Shown here piece after piece: positions 1-8,066 of a stretch of DNA of 62,328 bases. Positions within the stretch are counted from its first letter, which is position 1, and each line of letters opens with the position of its first letter. The position numbers and the translations under genes are program-made. Below the pieces are notes generated by a model. It saw nothing but the letters and a program-made list of their open reading frames with translations. It was not told the DNA's origin and ran no database searches. Source of the stretch: Mesorhizobium muleiense (GTDB lineage: Bacteria; Pseudomonadota; Alphaproteobacteria; Rhizobiales; Rhizobiaceae); contig NZ_FNEE01000031.1 of NCBI RefSeq assembly GCF_900099905.1, positions 1 through 62,328 of the forward strand, given 5' to 3'.

Positions 1-51
1 CCCTCTCTTCCTTACCCCCGGAATCATCAATCCGATTCTGTGCAAAGGCCT

Positions 52-180
52 CCTTGTGGGAGAAGGTGGCCGAGCGAAGCTCGGTCGGATGAGGGTGTTC
101 CGGGGACACCAACGTCTCATTCCTTCCAGCACCCCTCATCCGTCTCGGCGCTGCGCGCCGATCCACCTTCTCCCACAAGG
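52..180. repeat. Intergenic palindromic element (18-bp inverted arms)
   Basis: Positions 52-69 and 163-180 are perfect 18-bp inverted copies. Inside them the CGGATGAGGG motif (86-97) faces its near-complement (130-142), and there are small GC stem-loops within each half (around 70-84 and 145-160). The element lies just downstream of gguC. Its layout resembles the intergenic palindromic repeats common in rhizobia, and similar elements occur near 39.5 and 41.1 kb. It may act as an RNA 3' end or simply be a non-autonomous repeat. Confidence 0.7.
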
Positions 181-203
181 GGAGAAGGAGAAGGTTGGCG
201 CGC

Positions 204-1196
204 CTAAAGCGCCTTCACCGCCACCTTCACCGGCTGCTCGATTTCCAGCGGGTTGCGCAGCGGCAGGCCGAAATCCTTGGCCTCGATCTCGAAGACGTCG
301 CCGGCCTCGGTCCTGACGCCGTCTGCGAAGGACAGTGTCGCGGTGCCGAACATGTGCACATGCACGTCGCCCGGCTGGCGGAAGGCCGAATATTTGAAGT
401 GGTGATGTTCGAGATTGGCGATGGTGTGCGACATGTTCGCCTCGCCCGACAGGAAAGGCTTTTCCCACAGCAGCTGGCCGTCGCGGAGGATGCGCGAGGA
501 ACCCCTGACGTCGGACGGCAGCTCGCCGATCAGGATTTCCGGCCCGAACGAAGCGTTGCGCAGCTTGGAATGCGCGAGGAAAAGATAGTTCACGCGCTCG
601 GTGACGTGATCGGAAAACTCGTTTGACAGCGTGAAGCCGACGCGGAACGGGACGCCGTCGTCGCCGATGACATAGATGCCGGCGACTTCCGGCTCCTCGC
701 CGGCATCCTCGGCGAAGGCGGGCGACAGAAGTGCCGCACCGGGCGCCACTGCCATGGTGCCGTTGCCCTTGTAGAACCATTCCGGCTGCACGCCGGTCTG
801 GCCCTTGGCCGGCTTGCCGCCCTCCAGCCCCATGCGGAACATCTTCATCGAATCGGTGAGCTGCTCCTCGCCGTCGCTGCTGAGCTTCTTGTGCATGGAA
901 TCGCGGGTCGCGGCAGAGCCGAGATGTGTCAGCCCGGTGCCGGTGAGGTGGAGATGCGCCGGGTCGGGATGGTTGATCGGCGACAACAGCCGCCCCTTCT
1001 TGTAGGCGGCATCGAGGTCGACCGCTTCACCAAAACCCTTGCGCTCGATGAGGGCGACAAGTCCGGTGCCGGTGCGCGCGGCCTCCATCGCCAGCGAATA
1101 GACGCTGCGGGCGCCGTTGATGATTCTGGTCTTGCCGCCGTTGCGGGCGACGACGCGGATGGTCTCCGCCTCGTCGAGGATTTGGGAAATCAGCAT
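204..1196 (-). CDS. gguC: GguC, AraD1-type fumarylacetoacetate-hydrolase-fold protein
   Basis: The 330-aa protein matches the AraD1/GguC group, members of the fumarylacetoacetate hydrolase-like superfamily that includes 2-keto-3-deoxy-L-arabonate dehydratases. It starts MLISQILDEAETIR and has the acidic, histidine-containing C-terminal core (HHHFKYSAFRQPGDVHVHMF, then DVFEIEAKDFGLPLRNPLE) expected for the divalent-metal site. It is the last gene of the chvE-gguA-gguB-gguC set, as in Agrobacterium. It is separated from gguB by about 290 bp, so it may be transcribed partly on its own. The start is supported by a GAGAGGG Shine-Dalgarno (SD) sequence a few bases upstream. A role in dehydrating a sugar acid derived from the imported pentose is inference. 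Family assignment is secure, substrate is not. Confidence 0.85.
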   Translation of the reverse strand: MLISQILDEAETIRVVARNGGKTRIINGARSVYSLAMEAARTGTGLVALIERKGFGEAVDLDAAYKKGRLLSPINHPDPAHLHLTGTGLTHLGSAATRDSMHKKLSSDGEEQLTDSMKMFRMGLEGGKPAKGQTGVQPEWFYKGNGTMAVAPGAALLSPAFAEDAGEEPEVAGIYVIGDDGVPFRVGFTLSNEFSDHVTERVNYLFLAHSKLRNASFGPEILIGELPSDVRGSSRILRDGQLLWEKPFLSGEANMSHTIANLEHHHFKYSAFRQPGDVHVHMFGTATLSFADGVRTEAGDVFEIEAKDFGLPLRNPLEIEQPVKVAVKAL

Positions 1197-1484
1197 GACG
1201 TACCCTCTCTCAATTGCCTTGGCCGGCCTGCCGGTCTGGCAAGCTTTTCCTGGCGCAGCTCGGACGGTGTCCGCGCCACGGGTGAAATTCTTCGTCCGGA
1301 TTGCGCTCGCGGGCCCGGTCCCCTGGGGGACTTCCTTGCGTCGCCCGGCAGCGCCGCGATGTGACCCGTGCCTCCTAAAAGCGCGCCGCGTTTGAAAACG
1401 GGCCCGCTTTAATCCTTGCTTTCATGCGTGCCGTTGTCCCAACACGCTGCACATCTTTGGCGACATGTATGAGTTCCCTCGCCC
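1197..1484. other. Intergenic region between gguB and gguC with repeat remnant
   Basis: No convincing gene is seen here. The part around 1425-1470 (GTTGTCCCAACACGCTGCAC followed by a GGCGACATG motif) resembles the degenerate short palindromic repeat seen at about 43.5 kb and common between rhizobial genes. The rest is unremarkable leader for gguC. Confidence 0.4.
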
Positions 1485-2777
1485 TCAAGCCTTGTTCTTG
1501 TTGTAGACGTCGAAGACCACGGCGCCGAGCAGCACCAGGCCTTTGACCACCTGTTGCCAATCGACATTGACGCCCATGATCGACATGCCGTTGTTCATGA
1601 CGCCCATGATGAAACCGCCGACCACCGCGCCAACAACCTGACCGACGCCGCCCATCGCCGAAGCGCCGCCGATGAACACAGCGGCGATGACGTCGAGCTC
1701 GCTGCCGAGGCCGGCCGCCGGCACCGCCTGGCCAAGGCGCGCCGCAATAATCAGCCCGCCGAGCGCCGAGAGCACGCCCATGTTGATGAACACCATCAGG
1801 GTCAGCCGCTCGGTCTTGATACCCGATAGCTGCGCCGCCTTGGCATTGCCGCCCATTGCGTAGATGCGGCGGCCCACCGTCATGCGTTTGGTGACGAAGA
1901 CGAACAGCGCGATCAGCACGCCCATCACCACGAGAACGATTGGCAGACCCCTGTAGGTGGCGAATTGGTAGACCAGAAACAGCGCCAGAGCGCTGGTCAC
2001 CAGGGTCTTGACGACGAACAGCGAGAACGGCTCGGCTTCGTAGCCGTGCCGCTCGCGGCTGCGCCGTGCCCTGAGCCCGAAATAAGCATAGGCGACCACG
2101 GCAATGAGGCCGAGCACGATCGTCGTCATGTGCAGCGTCAGGCCGCTGCCGACGATTGTCTTGCCGGCGGCGTTCACGACCGGCGGGATCAGCGTCAATG
2201 AGCCGATCACGTCGGGAATGAAGCCGGAACTGAGCGCCTTGAAGCCGGCCGGAAGCGGCCCCACGGAAGACCCGCCACCCAGCAGCGCCTGGCAGATGCC
2301 GCGGAAGATCAGCATCCCCGCCAGCGTGACGATAAAGCTCGGTATTCGGTGATAGGCAATCCAGTAGCCTTGTGCCGCGCCGATTGCACCACCGACGATC
2401 AGGCAGATGATCGACACCACCAGCGGATTGCTAAACGGGCCGAGCGGCCAGATGACCATCATCATCGCCGCCAGCGCGCCGATGAAACCGGCGACGGAGC
2501 CGACGCTGAGATCGATATGGCCGGAGACGATCACCAGCAGCATACCCAGCGCCATCACGATGATAAAACTGTTCTGCTGCACCAGGTTGCTCAAGTTCAC
2601 CGGCTTGAACAACGTTCCGGACGTCGTGTACTGGAAGAACACCATGATGGCGATAAGCGCCAGGATCAGGCCGTATTCGCGCAGGTTGGTGACCAGCGCC
2701 GAGACGGCAACGCGCGGCCCTTGCTGCACATCTTCGGCGACGCCGCTTTTCGGGACGGGACCGCTTTCGGTGCTCAT
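1485..2777 (-). CDS. gguB: Sugar ABC transporter permease GguB
   Basis: This 430-aa polytopic protein belongs to the BPD_transp_2 (ribose/xylose/multiple-sugar, MmsB-type) permease family. After a short cytoplasmic N-terminus (about 30 aa) it has some ten hydrophobic segments. The family signature VSGHIDLSVGSVAGFIGALA lies at about residues 84-103, and a second conserved block, GVLSALGGLIIAARLGQA, is in the C-terminal half. It is slightly longer than RbsC-type permeases because of a central charged loop (RARRSRERHGYEAE). Its ATG overlaps the gguA stop in an ATGA tetranucleotide, so the two are translationally coupled. It should form the inner-membrane channel for sugars delivered by ChvE. Confidence 0.88.
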   Translation of the reverse strand: MSTESGPVPKSGVAEDVQQGPRVAVSALVTNLREYGLILALIAIMVFFQYTTSGTLFKPVNLSNLVQQNSFIIVMALGMLLVIVSGHIDLSVGSVAGFIGALAAMMMVIWPLGPFSNPLVVSIICLIVGGAIGAAQGYWIAYHRIPSFIVTLAGMLIFRGICQALLGGGSSVGPLPAGFKALSSGFIPDVIGSLTLIPPVVNAAGKTIVGSGLTLHMTTIVLGLIAVVAYAYFGLRARRSRERHGYEAEPFSLFVVKTLVTSALALFLVYQFATYRGLPIVLVVMGVLIALFVFVTKRMTVGRRIYAMGGNAKAAQLSGIKTERLTLMVFINMGVLSALGGLIIAARLGQAVPAAGLGSELDVIAAVFIGGASAMGGVGQVVGAVVGGFIMGVMNNGMSIMGVNVDWQQVVKGLVLLGAVVFDVYNKNKA

Positions 2778-4306
2778 GATGCTTTTCCTTCTCCGCGAAC
2801 GATGGCGCGCATGATCTTTTCCTGGCTGGCATCGCTCGCCGCCATTTCGCCGACGATGCGTCCTTCGTTCATGACATAGATACGGTCGGTGATGCCGAGC
2901 AGTTCGGGCATCTCGGACGAGATGACGATGATCGCCTTACCCTCCGAGGCGAGCCGCGCGATGATCGTGTAGATTTCATACTTGGCGCCAACGTCGATGC
3001 CGCGCGTCGGCTCGTCGAGGATCAGCACCTCCGGATTGGCGAACAGCCATTTCGACAGCACCACCTTCTGCTGATTGCCGCCTGATAGATTGCCGGTCAT
3101 CTGATAAACGCTGGACGAGCGGATGTTGGTCTTGGCCTTGTAGTCGTTGGCGACGGCGAGCTCGCGCATGTCGTCGATCACGCTGTGGCGCGACACGCCG
3201 GGAAGATTGGCCAGCGTGATGTTGTGCTTGATATGATCGATCAGGTTGAGACCGTAGGTCTTGCGGTCTTCGGTGACGTAAGCAATGCCGTGTTCGACTG
3301 CCTTGCTGACAGAGGAGACATCGATGGGCTTGCCCTTGAGCAGCACCTCGCCGGTGATGTGGCGGCCATAAGAGCGGCCGAACAAGCTCATCGCGAATTC
3401 GGTGCGTCCGGCGCCCATCAGCCCGGCGATACCCACCACCTCGCCCTTGCGGACATCGATATCGATACCCTTGATCACTTGCCGCTCGGCATGGATCGGA
3501 TGATAGACCGACCAGTTCTTCACCTGCAGCACGACCTCACCGATGTCAGGCTCGCGCGACGGATAACGGTCGTCCAGCGAGCGGCCGACCATCGAGGTGA
3601 TGATGCGGTCTTCCGAGATGTCCTTCTTCGCCAGCGTCTCGATCGTCCGCCCGTCGCGGATGATCGTGACCTTGTCGGCGACCCGGTTGATCTCGTTGAG
3701 CTTGTGCGAGATCAGGATCGAGGTGATGCCCTGCCGCTTGAATTCGAGCAGCAGGTCGAGCAGAGCCTGGCTGTCCTTTTCGGACAGGCTCGCCGTCGGC
3801 TCGTCGAGGATCAGCAACTGCACTTCCTTGCTGAGCGCCTTGGCGATCTCGACCAGTTGCTGCTTGCCGACGCCGATATTGGTAATCAGCGTCTTGGGGT
3901 CTTCCTTAAGGCCCACCTTCTTGAGCAGGGCGCTGGTGCGCGTCTCGTTGGCGTTCCAGTCGATGATGCCGTAGCTGGCGTGTTCGTTGCCGAGGAAGAT
4001 GTTTTCGGCGATCGACAGCATCGGCACCAGTGCGAGTTCCTGGTGGATGATGACGATGCCGCGGCGCTCGCTGTCGTGGATGCCTTTGAACTGGCACTCA
4101 TCGCCGCGATAGACGATTTCGCCGTCATAGGTGCCGGCTGGATAGACGCCCGAAAGCACCTTCATCAGTGTCGACTTGCCGGCGCCGTTCTCGCCGACCA
4201 CGGCGTGGATCTCGCCTTCCTCGACGCTGAGGTTGACATTCGAAAGCGCCTTGACGCCGGGAAACGTCTTGGTGATGTCACGCATCTCCAAAATCGTCGA
4301 GGCCAT
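2774..4306 (-). CDS. gguA: Sugar ABC transporter ATP-binding protein GguA
   Basis: This is a double-cassette sugar ABC ATPase of the MglA/AraG/XylG type, 510 aa from the chosen start (MASTILEMRDITKTF). The first cassette carries Walker A GENGAGKST and Walker B LLILDEPTASL. The second has the family's degenerate Walker A-like GLMGAGRTE, then signature NLSGGNQQKV and Walker B VLILDEPTRGIDVG. The reading frame extends upstream to a GTG at 4354, but the ATG at 4306 is preceded by AGGAG and gives the normal family length. The gene lies about 100 bp downstream of chvE, behind a strong hairpin, and overlaps gguB. It energises uptake of multiple monosaccharides. Confidence 0.9.
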   Translation of the reverse strand: MASTILEMRDITKTFPGVKALSNVNLSVEEGEIHAVVGENGAGKSTLMKVLSGVYPAGTYDGEIVYRGDECQFKGIHDSERRGIVIIHQELALVPMLSIAENIFLGNEHASYGIIDWNANETRTSALLKKVGLKEDPKTLITNIGVGKQQLVEIAKALSKEVQLLILDEPTASLSEKDSQALLDLLLEFKRQGITSILISHKLNEINRVADKVTIIRDGRTIETLAKKDISEDRIITSMVGRSLDDRYPSREPDIGEVVLQVKNWSVYHPIHAERQVIKGIDIDVRKGEVVGIAGLMGAGRTEFAMSLFGRSYGRHITGEVLLKGKPIDVSSVSKAVEHGIAYVTEDRKTYGLNLIDHIKHNITLANLPGVSRHSVIDDMRELAVANDYKAKTNIRSSSVYQMTGNLSGGNQQKVVLSKWLFANPEVLILDEPTRGIDVGAKYEIYTIIARLASEGKAIIVISSEMPELLGITDRIYVMNEGRIVGEMAASDASQEKIMRAIVRGEGKAS

Positions 4307-4356
4307 CGGGAATACCACTCCTGCGAGATCCGGAAACATACCGGGGTCGTTCACTG

Positions 4357-4388
4357 ACGAAAAGGGGCCCTGCGTTGCGCAGGACCCC
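4357..4388 (-). terminator. Terminator-like hairpin between chvE and gguA
   Basis: On the minus strand an 11-bp stem (4378-4388 pairing with 4364-4374, one T-G wobble) with a 3-nt loop is followed by TTTTCG. It sits 17 nt after the chvE stop and before gguA. Such a site would reduce read-through, giving more binding protein than transporter, and protect the chvE mRNA 3' end. Confidence 0.7.
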
Positions 4389-4404
4389 GGTTTTACGTCT
4401 GCGG

Positions 4405-5469
4405 TTACTTCAGTTCTTCGGCCTTGATGTAGCCGGAATCGACCACCAGGGCCTGGTAGTTCGACTTGTCGACCTCATGCGGCGTCAGCAGGATCGAGGG
4501 GACGACCTTGACGTCGTTGTTGTAGGTCTTGGTGTCGAGGCCCTCCGGCTTGCCGCCCGAGAGCACCTTGTCGACGAGCTCGACCGTCGCCTTGGCGAGT
4601 TCGCGGGTGTCCTTGAACACGGTCGAGTACTGCTCGCCGGCGATGATCGCCTTGACCGAAGCGGTTTCGGCGTCCTGGCCGGTGACGATTGGCCATGGCT
4701 GATCGGCCGTGCCGTAACCAACGGCGCGCAGTGAGGCGATGATGCCGCGCGACAGGCCGTCATATGGCGAGAGCACGCCATCGACGCGGCTGCCATCCGA
4801 GTAGTGGGCGGAGAGCAGATTGTCCATGCGGGCCTGGGCGGTGGCTGCCAGCCAGCGGAGCGTGCCGACCTTGTCCATGCCCATCTGGCCGGACTTCACG
4901 ACGAGGGTCTTGTCGTCGATCAGCGGCTGCAGAACGGACATGGCGCCGTCGTAGAAGAAGAAGGCGTTGTTGTCGTCAGGCGAGCCGCCGAACAGTTCGA
5001 CGTTGAACGGACCCTTGTTCTCGGGATAGCCGAGGCCCTTGAGCAGCGATTTCGCCTGGATGACGCCGACGCCGAAATTGTCGAACGTGGTGTAGTAGTC
5101 GACATTCGGGGTTTTCTTGATCAGCCGGTCATAGGCGACGACGACGACGCCGGCGTCAGCCGCCTTCTGCAGCGCGTCCGACAAGGTGGTGCCGTCGATC
5201 GAGGCGATGATCAGTGCCTTTGGGCCCTTGGTGATTTCGTTTTCGAGCTGGCTGAGCTGATTGGGGATATCGTCCTGCGCATATTGCAGGTCGACAGTGT
5301 AGCCCAGAGCCTCGAGCTGGGACTTGACGGCGTCGCCGTCGTTGATCCAGCGCTGCGAGGTCTTGGTCGGCATCAGCACGCCGATGAGGCCTTCGCCTGC
5401 CTGCGCCGGGACCGTCATGGCCGCGATGCTTAGGGCCGCGACGGCGGCCAGTGTCTTGATGATCTTCAC
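4405..5469 (-). CDS. chvE: Multiple-sugar-binding periplasmic protein ChvE
   Basis: This is a periplasmic sugar-binding protein of the Peripla_BP_4 family. From the GTG at 5469 (MKIIKTLAAVAAL) it is 354 aa. A signal peptide ends at PAQA and the mature protein starts GEGLIGVLMPTKTSQRWIND, the hallmark start of ChvE/XylF proteins. Conserved ligand-pocket regions include YAQDDIPNQLSQLENEI and VTGQDAETASVKAI. The GTG is preferred over an upstream ATG at 5499 because GGGAGAG lies directly before it and because the signal peptide then begins normally. In Agrobacterium ChvE binds glucose, galactose, arabinose and related sugars, serves chemotaxis and GguAB uptake, and co-activates VirA. A role in plant-signal sensing here would need a virA partner, none of which is in this window. 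Confidence 0.88.
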   Translation of the reverse strand: MKIIKTLAAVAALSIAAMTVPAQAGEGLIGVLMPTKTSQRWINDGDAVKSQLEALGYTVDLQYAQDDIPNQLSQLENEITKGPKALIIASIDGTTLSDALQKAADAGVVVVAYDRLIKKTPNVDYYTTFDNFGVGVIQAKSLLKGLGYPENKGPFNVELFGGSPDDNNAFFFYDGAMSVLQPLIDDKTLVVKSGQMGMDKVGTLRWLAATAQARMDNLLSAHYSDGSRVDGVLSPYDGLSRGIIASLRAVGYGTADQPWPIVTGQDAETASVKAIIAGEQYSTVFKDTRELAKATVELVDKVLSGGKPEGLDTKTYNNDVKVVPSILLTPHEVDKSNYQALVVDSGYIKAEELK

Positions 5470-5701
5470 ATTAACTCTCCCTGGTTGATGGACGCGCACC
5501 CTGGGTTTCGTGGGCCGCGCGATCGTGCAGGAGCGCCAAAACGCGCCGCTGCCGCCATATCGATCTCCGGTATCCTCCCAATCGGCCCTGAGACTCTGGT
5601 TCCGGTCGATGCGATTTTTCTCGCTGGCGACGGTCAGGTTTCAGGACGCGCAAAGGTGTGGCGCTTTGCCATAACTGTCAAATGCGATCTTTGGTAGTTG
5701 C

Positions 5702-5758
5702 TATACCCAAACTGGTATACTGAAAGTGGCCAAAAGAATTGAAAGTAGCCAAAAAGAT
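5702..5758. promoter_or_regulatory. Putative GbpR operator and promoter region (chvE/gbpR divergent)
   Basis: Between the divergent genes lies a perfect 6-6-6 inverted repeat, TATACC-CAAACT-GGTATA (5702-5719). This fits a LysR-type T-N11-A box. It is followed immediately by two near-identical 19-bp tandem units (5721-5739 and 5740-5758; TGAAAGTGGCCAAAAGAAT against TGAAAGTAGCCAAAAAGAT). The 336-bp gap has no other gene. Binding by the adjacent LysR protein is inferred from position and symmetry. Confidence 0.6.
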
Positions 5759-5805
5759 CGGGCCGGGATTGCCGGCCGGCCACCAGCGAGGAGCAAACGG
5801 ACATC

Positions 5806-6795
5806 ATGGCGGCGCTCCGGGATTTTCACGGACTTTCAGAGGGTTATGGGGAACGTCCCGGCAAGAGTGAGACCTTGCTGCGCAGCGGCCTCAGTCTGCG
5901 CCACATGCGCATGATCGCAGCCCTCGACGACCATGGCCGGGTCAGCGCGGCAGCCCAGGTCATGAACATCTCCCAGCCCGCCGCCTCGCGCATGATCGCC
6001 GAGATGGAGGCGGTGCTCGACGTCAAGCTGTGCGAGAGGCTGCCGCGCGGCATCACGCTGACGCCCTATGGCAAGGCGTTGGCGAGGCGCGCACGTTCGA
6101 TCCTGCTCGAGATGCGCGAGGTCGACCGCGAGATATCCGAGCTCAAGGCGGGCAAGGGCGGCTCGGTGTTCCTGGGCGCGGTGACGGCCCCTGCAATCGA
6201 GCTCGCCGTGCCGGCGATCCGCGAGATCCGGCGCATCTATCCGCGTATCGAGATCACCATGCAGGTCGAGACCTCCAATGTGCTGGCGCGCGAACTGATC
6301 GCCACACGTCACGATTTCATCATCGCGCGCATCCCCGAGGACCTCAATCCGCGGCTGTTCGAGGCCCGCGTCATCGGCGTCGAGAAAGCCTGCCTCATCG
6401 TGCGCCGCGGCCACCCGCTGGCCAAGGGCAAGGCGGTGCGGCTTGAGGAGACCGCCGCCTATGACTGGGTTTTCCAGTCGGGCGGCTCGCCGCTGCGCCA
6501 GGCGATGGAGAGCAATTTCCTGAACCGCAACATCGCGCTGCCGGACCGCATCCTCAACACCAGCTCGCTGCTGCTCACCCTGGTCATGGTCGCGCAGTCG
6601 GACGCCATCGCGCCGGTGTCGATCCAGGTGGCGAAGTTCATCCAGAACCCGGAGGGGCTGGCCGGCGCCATCGACGTCGTCCAGACCGAATTCGACATCG
6701 AGGTCAGGCCATACAGTCTGATCACCGTAAAAAATCGCGTGCTTTCGCCGGCGGCCAAGATGCTGCACGACTTCATTTTGCGCGAGGTGGGCTGA
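5806..6795 (+). CDS. gbpR: LysR-family transcriptional regulator, GbpR-like
   Basis: This 329-aa LysR-type regulator has an N-terminal winged HTH at about residues 30-90 (LRHMRMIAALDDHGRVSAAA, then ISQPAASRMIAEME). A substrate-binding-protein-like effector domain fills residues 110-320. It is divergent from chvE, the arrangement of Agrobacterium gbpR, whose product activates chvE in response to arabinose or galactose. It carries about 25 extra residues before the HTH. A GAGGAG lies 12 nt upstream of the chosen ATG, a long spacing, so a slightly later start is possible. The palindrome at 5702-5719 is the likely binding site. Family is certain, the GbpR name comes from synteny. Confidence 0.82.
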   Translation: MAALRDFHGLSEGYGERPGKSETLLRSGLSLRHMRMIAALDDHGRVSAAAQVMNISQPAASRMIAEMEAVLDVKLCERLPRGITLTPYGKALARRARSILLEMREVDREISELKAGKGGSVFLGAVTAPAIELAVPAIREIRRIYPRIEITMQVETSNVLARELIATRHDFIIARIPEDLNPRLFEARVIGVEKACLIVRRGHPLAKGKAVRLEETAAYDWVFQSGGSPLRQAMESNFLNRNIALPDRILNTSSLLLTLVMVAQSDAIAPVSIQVAKFIQNPEGLAGAIDVVQTEFDIEVRPYSLITVKNRVLSPAAKMLHDFILREVG

Positions 6796-6953
6796 CGGCG
6801 TTAAATCAAGCGATCCATTGCCAATCCACTCTTCGGCCATGTCGCTTCAATCCCGGGTCGCTTCAATCAGAATATCGCTCGAGCGAAGGAACCACACCGG
6901 GCCGTGCCGCGTCATAGAAGCGGGCTCCTGTTGCAGGGCCCAGGGAGCTATCG

Positions 6954-7958
6954 ATGATCAGGCTTCTCCTCGTCTTCGCCGCGATGCTTGCCGTCGCGTG
7001 CGGCGGGGCGCGTTCGGCCACGCTGGACCTGGCGACCGTCAATCAGGCCCAATTCAGCGCTGGCGAACCGAAGGAGGTCGATCCGACGCTGCTCAAGGCG
7101 CAGATTCTTTTGGATCGCGCCCGCTTCTCGCCGGGGCTGATCGACGGTCGCCTTTCAGAGAACTTTGCCAAGGCACTCGCCGCCTTTCAGCAGGCGAACG
7201 GACTCCGATCCGATGGCAAGCTCACTGCGGAGACCTGGCGCAAGCTTACGGCGACCTCCGCCGACCCGGTGCTGGTCACCTATGAGGTGACGCGCAAGGA
7301 TTTGCGCGGACCCTTCACCAGGCGCATTCCGGCTCGCATGGAGAGGATGGCCCGTCTGCGGCGGCTCGCCTATCGCAACGCGTTGGAGAAGCTGGCGGAG
7401 CGCTTCCATGTCAGCGAAAAGTTGCTCAGGATGCTCAATCCGGGCGCCGGCTTCAGGAAGCCAGGCAGGACCTTGATCGTGCCTGATGTTGGCCGCGGCG
7501 ATCCTCCCGCGGCCGTTGCCGGCATTGAGGTCGACAAGGGCGCTCGCCTGGTGCGCGTGCTCGATGCTTCCGGCAAATGGCTCGCAGTCTACCCCGCCTC
7601 GATCGGCAGCGATGAAAAGCCGGCGCCAAGCGGCACGGCGGAGGTCAAGCGCGTGGTGCGCAATCCGACCTATCACTACGATCCGGATTTTGCCTTCAAG
7701 GGAGTCAAGACCAAGCGTCCCTTCACCATCGCTGCCGGGCCGAACAATCCCGTGGGATCGGTGTGGATCGATCTCTCCATCGAAAGCTACGGCATCCACG
7801 GCTCGCCCGAACCTGGCAAGATCGGCACAACCTTCTCGCATGGCTGCATCCGATTGACCAATTGGGATGTCGAAGATCTCGGCTCCATGGTGCAGCCGGG
7901 CACGAAAGTCGAGTTCAAGGACGAGATCGCCCGCCCCGTCGACGAGCTTGCTCCGTAG
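6954..7958 (+). CDS. L,D-transpeptidase (YkuD) with peptidoglycan-binding domain
   Basis: This 334-aa exported enzyme begins with a signal sequence (MIRLLLVFAAMLAVACGG). A PG_binding_1-type helical domain follows (about residues 45-100, ILLDRARFSPGLIDGRLSEN), then a linker with a LysM-like segment (about 140-180). The C-terminal YkuD catalytic domain covers about 190-325. The active-site signature is intact: His282 in YGIHGS and His296/Cys298 in SHGCIRLTNWD. Such enzymes form 3-3 peptide crosslinks in peptidoglycan or attach proteins to it. A Cys lies near the signal-peptide end, but the preceding residues are a poor lipobox, so lipidation is uncertain. The gene stands alone between gbpR and the convergent DUF3618 operon. 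Confidence 0.88.
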   Translation: MIRLLLVFAAMLAVACGGARSATLDLATVNQAQFSAGEPKEVDPTLLKAQILLDRARFSPGLIDGRLSENFAKALAAFQQANGLRSDGKLTAETWRKLTATSADPVLVTYEVTRKDLRGPFTRRIPARMERMARLRRLAYRNALEKLAERFHVSEKLLRMLNPGAGFRKPGRTLIVPDVGRGDPPAAVAGIEVDKGARLVRVLDASGKWLAVYPASIGSDEKPAPSGTAEVKRVVRNPTYHYDPDFAFKGVKTKRPFTIAAGPNNPVGSVWIDLSIESYGIHGSPEPGKIGTTFSHGCIRLTNWDVEDLGSMVQPGTKVEFKDEIARPVDELAP

Positions 7959-8066
7959 CAAAGCGGACTGGCCCGCCACCTGCTCTCGCAAGGCCCGGGC
8001 GCGCGCCGGCGACGGTGCCGGATGACATCATATGGACCAAGCGCGTCATTCAGGCTGGTGGCGACG

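Noticed and set aside
4307..4354. Upstream GTG start for gguA
   Set aside because: It would add 16 residues not found in the family. The ATG at 4306 has AGGAG and gives normal length.
3185..4357. 390-codon open frame on the plus strand opposite gguA
   Set aside because: It is the complementary-frame shadow of a clear ABC ATPase, with His/Asp/Arg/Leu-rich composition and no domain.
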